From NCBI GenBank assembly GCA_027483605.1, contig JAIXUE010000022.1:106136-170135 (forward strand): a stretch of 64,000 bases of DNA, read 5' to 3'. This stretch comes from Cryomorphaceae bacterium (GTDB taxonomy: Bacteria; Bacteroidota; Bacteroidia; Flavobacteriales_D; Crocinitomicaceae). Below are positions 36,637 to 44,257 of this stretch, one piece after another (position 1 is the stretch's first letter; the number at the start of each line of letters is the position of its first letter). Below the pieces are notes generated by a model, which saw only the letters and a program-made list of their open reading frames with translations, was not told the DNA's origin and made no database searches. The position numbers and the translations under genes were made by a program.

Positions 36637-38443
36637 TAAGGTCCAATTACAAGCGCAAAAAGTTTGGGCCCTCAATGGCAATGAGGCGCTGGCTTATGGT
36701 GCACTGCATGCAGGCGTTGCTTATTTTGCGCATTATCCGGGTTCGCCGGTAAATGGAATAGAACCAGTATTGAAACAACTCAATGCACAGCATGCCGCGC
36801 AAATCACCTTTAACGATGCACTTAATGAGCATGTTGCCGCTTGTGCTGCCATGGGAGCAAGTATGGCGGGTGCACGCACGATGCTCGTTATGAAACATGT
36901 GGGGCTGAATATCGCTGCAGACCCACTCAACTATGTAGGTTACGCTGGCATTAAAGGTGGAATGTTAATAGTGGTGGGCACTGACCCAGGAGCTAATTCA
37001 AGTACCGGAGAAGAAGATGTACATTGGTATGCCAAACAATTCAACTTACCACTATTTGAACCCACCAGCCCGCAGGGGCTTTATGATTGTTGTATAGATG
37101 GCTTTGCGCTATCTGAAGAGCTCGGCTTACCTATTCTTGTTTTTGCTACTGGTCTTATCTGCCATCAAAGTACCCGAATTCAGACACGGCAAAAAGCATT
37201 TGCACCGCGTCAATATTTTTTTGAAAAGGACCGAGATCGCTATATCAATGTGGGCCAACGGGCCGTGCAAAACCACCGCTTATTGCTTGAAAAAATAGCG
37301 ACATATGCCAACACACACGCTTTTTTTGAGGTAACTGGTCCGAAATCACCTCCCTTAGCAGTCATTACCAGAGGCAATACGAGTTTACATTTTCCGGAAA
37401 TCAGAACACATATTCCCCAATTAGCCAATTGCACCTGGATTCAACTCACCGGGGTTTACCCATTGCCCACCATGGCTTTGTTACCCTTGCTTCAAGACAA
37501 AACAGAGATTATCATCATGGAGGATCAAGACGGTTTTGTGGAGTATTTACTTAAAATGGAGTTGTTCAATACCCTCAAAGCCAAAATTCAGGGGAAGAAT
37601 TTGTTTCCAGCGCATGGCGAATTGCGCGTTAATGAATTATTGGCCATTCTCTGTAAGCACTTTGAGCTCCCATATCCATATGAGGGCTTACCTAGCTTGC
37701 CCATTCCTGAGCGCCTAGGTACTTTTTGTGAGGGTTGTCCGCATACGGGAAGTTATTTTGCCATAGAGCAGGCCTTACCTGAACAAGAACGCATCATTGG
37801 AGGAGACATTGGGTGCTCTTCCTTGCCACCTTTTCGGGCAGATTGGTTACTGTGTATGAATGCCGGAGTTGGCTTAGCACAGGGCATGGCTCCATTTGTA
37901 ACTTCGCAAAAATTGGTCTCTACAGGTGGCGATGGTAGTTTTTTTCACGGTGGTTTACTTGCTGTACTCAATGCTGTTCAAAATAAAGTCAATTTGGTTC
38001 ACTTAGTTTTTGACAATAAAAGTGTCGCCATGACCGGTCACCAAGCTTCAGCATCTACCCAAGTTGCCTATGCCGATTTGCTAGAGGCTTTAGGGGTTAC
38101 TTCTTTTGCTGAGGCTAGTGCTTTTCATCCAAAGGAATTGGAGGCATTGGTAAGAGAAAAAGAACAACTCGATGGTGTTCATGTCATTTGGGTGAGTGGT
38201 GCATGCGCGCGAATTCCAGATGCCCGCGCGAACTTTAGACGTGCTACCTACGCACCGCAAATCGATGCCAGCAAATGCGCCTCATGTACCCTGTGTTATG
38301 AGGCTTTGGCTTGCCCTGCGATTGATCAAAATGATTTAGGGCAGTTTCAAATCGATTTATCGCGCTGTATGCGCTGTGGTGTGTGTCATGAAATTTGCCC
38401 GAACGATGCCATCGATTTGGGAGCTAAAAACATGAAAGCATGA
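36626..38443 (+). CDS. iorA: indolepyruvate (2-oxoacid):ferredoxin oxidoreductase alpha subunit
   Basis: 605 aa: GNEALAYGALHAGVAYFAHYPGSPV, FCEGCPHTGSYFAI, GDIGCSSL, TGGDGSFFHGG (TPP motif), two C-terminal Fe-S motifs CASCTLCYEALACP and CMRCGVCHEICP. Confidence 0.9.
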   Translation: MSNNKVQLQAQKVWALNGNEALAYGALHAGVAYFAHYPGSPVNGIEPVLKQLNAQHAAQITFNDALNEHVAACAAMGASMAGARTMLVMKHVGLNIAADPLNYVGYAGIKGGMLIVVGTDPGANSSTGEEDVHWYAKQFNLPLFEPTSPQGLYDCCIDGFALSEELGLPILVFATGLICHQSTRIQTRQKAFAPRQYFFEKDRDRYINVGQRAVQNHRLLLEKIATYANTHAFFEVTGPKSPPLAVITRGNTSLHFPEIRTHIPQLANCTWIQLTGVYPLPTMALLPLLQDKTEIIIMEDQDGFVEYLLKMELFNTLKAKIQGKNLFPAHGELRVNELLAILCKHFELPYPYEGLPSLPIPERLGTFCEGCPHTGSYFAIEQALPEQERIIGGDIGCSSLPPFRADWLLCMNAGVGLAQGMAPFVTSQKLVSTGGDGSFFHGGLLAVLNAVQNKVNLVHLVFDNKSVAMTGHQASASTQVAYADLLEALGVTSFAEASAFHPKELEALVREKEQLDGVHVIWVSGACARIPDARANFRRATYAPQIDASKCASCTLCYEALACPAIDQNDLGQFQIDLSRCMRCGVCHEICPNDAIDLGAKNMKA

Positions 38444-38991
38444 GCCAAGAATTGCGCATATTGGTAGCGGGTATCGGAGGGCAGGGCATTCATGGCTTTG
38501 TACGGGTACTGCAACAAGAAATGGACGAACAAGGTTTTGAACTCATTTGTGCCCGCTATAAGGGAGGAGCACAAAGCCTAGGTTCTGTGCATGCCGAATG
38601 CAAAGTATTTTTGACAAAAGAGCAGTCCAATACGCAGCAAAGTAGTCAGTTGATACCTGGAACACTCGATATCTTGCTTGGCCTCGAACGCTGGGAAACC
38701 TTGCGTTTTTTGCCTTTTTGCCATGCCAAAACGCTCATCGTTTGCGATGCCTTCACAGAATTCCCCCCAGGAACCAAAAGACAAATAGGGCTCCCAACCA
38801 TAGACTCCTATTTTACCCAATTAGACAATCCATTGATATGCAAGGATTTTAATGCACTTGCAAAAGGAAAAGGCTTGTCTAAATCAGCGGTGCCCGTCTT
38901 GTTGTTTAATGAGGCAATTGATGCACTTGGACTGAAACAACTTATTGAACCACTTAAAACAGATACATATGAATTGGAAAGAAAGCTCTAG
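38440..38991 (+). CDS. iorB: indolepyruvate (2-oxoacid):ferredoxin oxidoreductase beta subunit
   Basis: RILVAGIGGQGIHGFVRVLQQEM...RYKGGAQSLGSVHAECKVF; 4-nt overlap with iorA. Confidence 0.88.
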   Translation: MSQELRILVAGIGGQGIHGFVRVLQQEMDEQGFELICARYKGGAQSLGSVHAECKVFLTKEQSNTQQSSQLIPGTLDILLGLERWETLRFLPFCHAKTLIVCDAFTEFPPGTKRQIGLPTIDSYFTQLDNPLICKDFNALAKGKGLSKSAVPVLLFNEAIDALGLKQLIEPLKTDTYELERKL

Positions 38992-40336
38992 AGTGGCCAT
39001 GCATTGGCATCCTCATGAAAATGGCAGTAAAATTGTTTGTGACCTTTGCCCAAGACATTGTCAGACCCAAGCGGGTCAGATGGGATTTTGCAAGGTACGT
39101 GGAAACGTAGATGGTACTTTTCACACTTTTAACTTCGGTAAGTCGGTGACGGCTACCCAAGAGTGTATAGAGACCGAGGCAGTCAATCATTTTATGCCTG
39201 GCGCACGTATTTTGAGTCTTGGCAATATCGGTTGCATGATGGCTTGCTCGTATTGTCAGAATTGGCAAACTTCTCAAATTAAACACCTCAATGATGCCAA
39301 TGTCTTTGAATATACTCCAGAGCAAGTCATTGAATTAGCGGTCTCTAATGATATCAAAGTCATTTCTTGGACCTACAATGATCCGGTTGTTTGGCACGAA
39401 TTTGTATTAGAAACTTCAAAACTTGCCAAAGCAGCAGGGCTTACGACCTTATATAAATCAGCGCTCTACATTGAGCTTGAACCGCTGCGCGAATTAATTG
39501 AAGTGATTGATATCTTTTCGATTTCACTTAAATGTATGGACGATGCTATTTACCGAAAAGAAAACAAAGGTAAATTACAGCCCGTACTAGATGCCATAGA
39601 ACTGATTGCCGCCTCTGACCGCCATTTGGAAATTTCGCAATTGGTCGTAACGGGTCTCAACGACGACGGCACTGATGCCATCAAAACGGCGCGTTGGATG
39701 CGCGAAAAGCTCAGGCCGGAGGTCCCACTTCATTTGGTGGCGTATCACCCGAGTTTTAAGTATAAAAAACCGCGCACCGAATTGGCAACACTTCTGAAAT
39801 TGCGTGAACTCGTCCTCAATGAAGGATTAGAGTATGTGTACTTAGGTAACGTATATGCCGACGACATGAGCAATACGTATTGTAAATCATGTTCAAACCT
39901 CCTCGTGGAGCGCTTTGGTCTTTCTGTGCAGGTGCCCGGACTCGATGCGCATGGCAATTGTAAAAAATGCCAAACACCATCTGTCATTAAAGATGCATTG
40001 GGTGGACAACCTACAGAAAAGCCCGTTGCCACACCTTTTGTTTCTGCACAATCACAAACTTTTGAGTGGAACGATGAAATCAGGTCTGTACACATATTCT
40101 TGGACCAACCCAAAAAGGAAACCGTACGCATCAGGCTGACACGTCTGCCTAAAAATTCGGAACAATATTTAGAATTAAACGAGGGGCTCGAGCGCATTAT
40201 TTTGTCTAAAAGTAGTGCTGACGAGACACAGCTCATTATCGAAACTGCTTGTCAAACAACGCTGCATATTTTACCGGTACTCGATCGCGCGCATTTCCCT
40301 GTGATTGATGAAACAAAAGCGTCGAGTTATGCATAA
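38969..40336 (+). CDS. AmmeMemoRadiSam-system-type radical SAM protein (AmrS-like)
   Basis: CDLCPRHCQTQAGQMGFCKVRGN...LGNIGCMMACSYCQNWQTSQ (CX3CX2C radical SAM motif), plus ~100-aa C-terminal extension. Start at Met 38969. Confidence 0.85.
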   Translation: MNWKESSRVAMHWHPHENGSKIVCDLCPRHCQTQAGQMGFCKVRGNVDGTFHTFNFGKSVTATQECIETEAVNHFMPGARILSLGNIGCMMACSYCQNWQTSQIKHLNDANVFEYTPEQVIELAVSNDIKVISWTYNDPVVWHEFVLETSKLAKAAGLTTLYKSALYIELEPLRELIEVIDIFSISLKCMDDAIYRKENKGKLQPVLDAIELIAASDRHLEISQLVVTGLNDDGTDAIKTARWMREKLRPEVPLHLVAYHPSFKYKKPRTELATLLKLRELVLNEGLEYVYLGNVYADDMSNTYCKSCSNLLVERFGLSVQVPGLDAHGNCKKCQTPSVIKDALGGQPTEKPVATPFVSAQSQTFEWNDEIRSVHIFLDQPKKETVRIRLTRLPKNSEQYLELNEGLERIILSKSSADETQLIIETACQTTLHILPVLDRAHFPVIDETKASSYA

Positions 40337-41447
40337 ACTGACCCAGATTTTAAAGCAACGTGTAGACACCACGAACGCAGCACCTGTGGTAACGCCCATC
40401 TACCAAAACAGTGCTTTTGAGGCGCATTCACCATTTTTTTATACCCGCAAGAACAATCCCAATGTCGAGGAATTAGAGCAAGTTTTTTGTGCTTTGGAAG
40501 AGTGTGCTCATTCGGTATGTTGTTCTACGGGAATGGCCGCTATTTCAAACACGTTGCTTTTGTTAAAACCAGGAGCTCATTTGGTGATCAACCAACTCAT
40601 TTATGGCTGTTCTTACGTTTTATTTGAAAGGTTCTGTGAACAGTATCAAATACAGCTCACGGTGCTAGACCTTTCCAGCCCTGATGGCATTAGTGCCATG
40701 CCTGAAGATGTCAGTATGGTTTTATTCGAAACACCGACCAATCCTTTTGTGCGCAGCATAGACATTGCAGCCGTTGCACAGCGTGCCAAAGCATGTAATC
40801 CAGCTTGTTTGGTGGTGGTAGACAACACTTGGGCCACGCCTTTATTTCAACAGCCGTTGCTGCACGGTGCAGATCTAGCGTTGTATTCCGCCACCAAATA
40901 CTTCTCTGGTCACAGCGATGTCATGGGCGGGGTACTCACGACCAACGATGAGGCCCTTGCCCAAAAATTGAGAGAAGCACGTTTTTACCATGGCGCCATT
41001 ATGGATCCTAATAGTGCATGGTTATTGCGTCGAAGCATGCAAACCTTTCATATCAGAATGCGTGCACATGGCCAAGCGACTACTCAAATTAGAGATTGGT
41101 TAAAGTTACAAAGTGGCGTGGAAGAAGTCTTTTATCCCAACATAGACGGACATCAGTTAACCGGTTACGCGACCTTATTGTTTTTTACGCTAGATGCCCG
41201 ATTGAGTGAACGATATGATGATTTTGTAGCAGCATTGCAACTCTTTGACACCGGAACAGGTATGGCTTGCGTCACCTCGATGGTTGCGCGCCCTTATACA
41301 GGAAGTCATGCGTCTATGAATGAGCAGCAAAAGCAGCAGATGGGCCTGAACCGTCAATTGGTTCGCCTCAGTATTGGTTTAGAAGAAGTACAAGACCTTA
41401 TTGCTGATCTGCGTCAAGCATTTGATCAAATTGGAGCTCATGATTAA
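40329..41447 (+). CDS. Cys/Met metabolism PLP-dependent enzyme (cystathionine gamma-synthase / methionine gamma-lyase-like)
   Basis: TPIYQNSAFE, FYTRKNNPNVEELE, CCSTGMAAI, VVVDNTWATPLFQQPLLHGADLALYSATKYFSGHSDVMGGVL (Lys-PLP motif). Confidence 0.9.
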   Translation: MHKLTQILKQRVDTTNAAPVVTPIYQNSAFEAHSPFFYTRKNNPNVEELEQVFCALEECAHSVCCSTGMAAISNTLLLLKPGAHLVINQLIYGCSYVLFERFCEQYQIQLTVLDLSSPDGISAMPEDVSMVLFETPTNPFVRSIDIAAVAQRAKACNPACLVVVDNTWATPLFQQPLLHGADLALYSATKYFSGHSDVMGGVLTTNDEALAQKLREARFYHGAIMDPNSAWLLRRSMQTFHIRMRAHGQATTQIRDWLKLQSGVEEVFYPNIDGHQLTGYATLLFFTLDARLSERYDDFVAALQLFDTGTGMACVTSMVARPYTGSHASMNEQQKQQMGLNRQLVRLSIGLEEVQDLIADLRQAFDQIGAHD

Positions 41448-42564
41448 TGAACTACAGGACCATCGTATTTTAACACTCAAGTCGATAGCAATTTTATCGC
41501 TGCTTATTTTACACATTGCACTTAGTTTTACTTGGATTCCTCAACTCTACGGCATTTGGCCCATTGGAACCAATACACCGAGTATCAACCTCACTGGATT
41601 AGCCTCCTTTTTAAATCTGTTTGGCCTCCTTTTGTTTTTTATTCTATCTGGATTTTCAATCAGAAAAAAAGCATTTGATCAGGAGCACTACCTCCTTGAG
41701 AAAGTGCAGCAAAATACCCGGCGATTTATTTGGTATTATGTTTTGCTTTCTCTTCTTTTCTATTTGCTTTTGTCTGCTTCAGAATGGCGCTTTTTAACAT
41801 TTTTTGAGTGTACATTTTTAACCTCGTTCTATCATTTGTGGTTCTTAGCTGCCCTTGCTTTTTTTCAGTTACTTCTCGTTTTTGCACGAAAAATTCTAGC
41901 ATCACGACTACAAAACATACGCATCCCTCTTTTTATCCCTTTATCTATTCACGCTTTAGGCCTTTTTTTTCAGGGTGGTGTTTTTCTAAAAACACCGACA
42001 CAATTGGATTCGTCTACGCTTTTAAGTATCGGTGTTTACTTCTGTTGGTTTTTTTATGGTTTTACGCTTTGCAATGGCCCTTTTCGTTTATCTAAACCTT
42101 TTTCGGCGCTCCGAATCTTGGGTGTCATGACTTTGCTGAGCCTTTATTTTATGGCCAAGACGGCGCTTTTGTTTTCTTGGACTTTTGGACTTTTCTGGCA
42201 GCTGCTTGGTTCAGTACTTGATCCTTTGGCATTTTTAGCCGCTTTACAAGTTTGTTTTTGGTTAATCGAAAAATATCATCAACAACGAACAACGCAGTCC
42301 ACAGATTATCTTCAGACTTTTTTACAGCGCTACCAGTTGCCTATTTATGTGTTTCAGATTCCTTTGATTTTTCTGCTCGTCTCTATTCTAGAAAAAATGG
42401 GTGCAGTCTTTTTAACACTTGATCAGTTGCCGCAGGCGCTACCTAACTGGGAGGAATCTTTGTCTACGTGGGGCCTGTTTTATCTGTTATTGCTCTTTTT
42501 TACTTTGGCACTTCTGCTCTTGTGGCGTTATCACCAACAAAAAACCCCTCATTCCAAAGAATAA
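41440..42564 (+). CDS. acyltransferase-3 family membrane protein
   Basis: LKSIAILSLLILHIALSF...LFGLLLFFILSGFSIRKKAF; ~10 TM segments; start at Met 41440. Confidence 0.75.
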   Translation: MINELQDHRILTLKSIAILSLLILHIALSFTWIPQLYGIWPIGTNTPSINLTGLASFLNLFGLLLFFILSGFSIRKKAFDQEHYLLEKVQQNTRRFIWYYVLLSLLFYLLLSASEWRFLTFFECTFLTSFYHLWFLAALAFFQLLLVFARKILASRLQNIRIPLFIPLSIHALGLFFQGGVFLKTPTQLDSSTLLSIGVYFCWFFYGFTLCNGPFRLSKPFSALRILGVMTLLSLYFMAKTALLFSWTFGLFWQLLGSVLDPLAFLAALQVCFWLIEKYHQQRTTQSTDYLQTFLQRYQLPIYVFQIPLIFLLVSILEKMGAVFLTLDQLPQALPNWEESLSTWGLFYLLLLFFTLALLLLWRYHQQKTPHSKE

Positions 42565-42572
42565 GGGGTTTT
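42539..42572. terminator. bidirectional Rho-independent terminator overlapping the end of the acyltransferase CDS
   Basis: AAAAAACCCCTcattccaaagaataAGGGGTTTT; the stop codon (42562-42564) lies in the loop/3' arm side. Confidence 0.85.
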
Positions 42573-42576
42573 GATG

Positions 42577-42647
42577 AGGTCTCAAGCAGATTCGAACTGC
42601 TGTAGACGGTTTTGCAGACCGGTGCCTAACCGCTCGGCCATGAGACC
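42577..42647 (-). tRNA. tRNA-Cys (anticodon GCA)
   Basis: Reverse complement GGTCTCATGGCCGAGCGGTTAGGCACCGGTCTGCAAAACCGTCTACAGCAGTTCGAATCTGCTTGAGACCT folds as cloverleaf; loop CTGCAAA gives anticodon GCA; no encoded CCA. Confidence 0.92.
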
Positions 42648-42695
42648 ATCAGGATTGCAAAGATAAGCAAATTTAAACTTTCAAAAAAGGGTCAA

Positions 42696-44249
42696 TTAGA
42701 ACTTGATGATTTTTTTTGACAATAATTGGCCATTGACCCTTGCCGATACAAAGTAAATACCTTTTGGCAGGCCAAACCACTCATCATTTTGGGTCCCTAA
42801 ATAGAGCTGTGTGGTTCCTGTTTCAGGGGTGAGCTTCATTTTGACTTGGCCGTTGACATCATAGATGAAAATCAAATCGGTCTCGTTTAGTGATAGCGGG
42901 AAAGCCAAGGTGAGGGCCTCTTGTGTCGGATTCGGGTAGGCCAAGATGGTACTGTTGTCGTCGGGTGGGTATTCGTTCAAAGAGGCGCTGATCAGGGCTT
43001 CAAGGTCATAAGTTTCGTCGCCGGGCTGGTAGGGTAAATAATGAAAATAGGTCAAGAACATTTCGTCTGTGGTATTGAAGCCGCTATAGACATTTTGAGG
43101 CGGTGAATTGGGATTATTTGGGTTATTAGCGGTGTTGTCATAGGTGCCCTCGCTTTTGAGTTTGTAGCCGGGCGGCACTTTTTGAATAAACTTAAAAAAG
43201 TAGAAATCTTGCCACATAAAATCCCATTTAGGCACATTGACAAATTTCACGGTGTCAGCACCAGGTTTGTATGCATAAGCTTTGATGCTCGTACCGAGTA
43301 AGTGCATATGTGGAAAAACAGAAAGTACGGAAAAATTGGTAGGAATGGTTTGTGAACCCGGTGGATACGTAGCACTTAATGCCGTGATTTGCCCGGCAGG
43401 TAATACAAAACTGTTGTCGGCTAATAAGGGGCCTGCACTAATTTGCCGCACATTGGTGGTGCCAACAGGATAAAAATGCAAAATCACTTTTGTAGAATCA
43501 AAAAGCCCATACGAACCCATGGGGTAGTGCATCGCAAAGTAAATAGAAGAGCCCGGGCCAATATCTAGCCCCAGTTTAATGGGGTCTGTGGAGGGTAAAA
43601 TCATGGGTGTTGCCCCCGGTGTATAACCCGTTACTAATTTTGTGCTGGCATTGCTAGGGCTCGCGCAATTGCCACCGATGGTGTCAGTTGCCTCTATGCT
43701 GGTTGGGTCGAGGTAGATGAGGCAGTGGTGTACAATTTCTCTGTTGCCAGGTACCACCTCAACGGCTTTGATGATGCGATTTTGTGTGAGGTTGGTTGGG
43801 ATACTGAAGCAAACGTAGTCGTCTTGGGTGGTAGCCTTAGACATATATGTGGGGATCTGCACTTGTAAATCACCATTGCCGAGAAAAGTATTGGAGGTGT
43901 AGACGGGAGGAGGAGGTGTTTGGCTGGCGTTCCCCTCTGGCGCACCGTTATTGAGCCAGTTCATGATGGTGCTTTTTTCGGTAGTAGAAAGCGCGCGGTT
44001 GTGTTGGTATTGTTGGTAATTGTTGTCTGGAGGCCACGGCGGCATTTCGCCTGTATTGATGCATTGATACACCGCAGCAGCCAATGGACTTACCTCTGCG
44101 TGTGTCATGAGTGAAAAAGGTGCTGCTCCACCGGGGTGATGGCAGGCCGTACATTTGTTATAAAAAACTTGTGCGACATCACTGCTCCAAGTTTGGCCTT
44201 GGGTAGTGATGCTAGTTAGAACAAAAAGGGCAAATAAAATACTTCTCAT
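42696..44249 (-). CDS. T9SS-sorted protein with heme-binding (CxxCH) N-terminal domain and copper type II ascorbate-dependent monooxygenase-like domain
   Basis: FYNKCTACHHPGGAAPFSL, REIVHHCLIYLD, IYFAMHYPMG, VFPHMHLLGTSIKAY, C-terminal YPNPTQEALTL...GIYFVSARVNGQLLSKKIIKF sorting domain. Confidence 0.82.
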   Translation of the reverse strand: MRSILFALFVLTSITTQGQTWSSDVAQVFYNKCTACHHPGGAAPFSLMTHAEVSPLAAAVYQCINTGEMPPWPPDNNYQQYQHNRALSTTEKSTIMNWLNNGAPEGNASQTPPPPVYTSNTFLGNGDLQVQIPTYMSKATTQDDYVCFSIPTNLTQNRIIKAVEVVPGNREIVHHCLIYLDPTSIEATDTIGGNCASPSNASTKLVTGYTPGATPMILPSTDPIKLGLDIGPGSSIYFAMHYPMGSYGLFDSTKVILHFYPVGTTNVRQISAGPLLADNSFVLPAGQITALSATYPPGSQTIPTNFSVLSVFPHMHLLGTSIKAYAYKPGADTVKFVNVPKWDFMWQDFYFFKFIQKVPPGYKLKSEGTYDNTANNPNNPNSPPQNVYSGFNTTDEMFLTYFHYLPYQPGDETYDLEALISASLNEYPPDDNSTILAYPNPTQEALTLAFPLSLNETDLIFIYDVNGQVKMKLTPETGTTQLYLGTQNDEWFGLPKGIYFVSARVNGQLLSKKIIKF

Positions 44250-44257
44250 GAGGGCAT

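Noticed and set aside
39745-40236. 163-aa minus-strand ORF within the radical SAM gene
   Set aside because: Antisense to a well-supported CDS; no domain features.
27741-42564. Standard flexirubin or aryl polyene cluster
   Set aside because: KS/KS-beta/DH/KR/ACP fit, but I do not see an ammonia-lyase or AMP-ligase, and the fusion desaturase-RND, IorAB, radical SAM and PLP genes are atypical. Cannot be excluded without antiSMASH.
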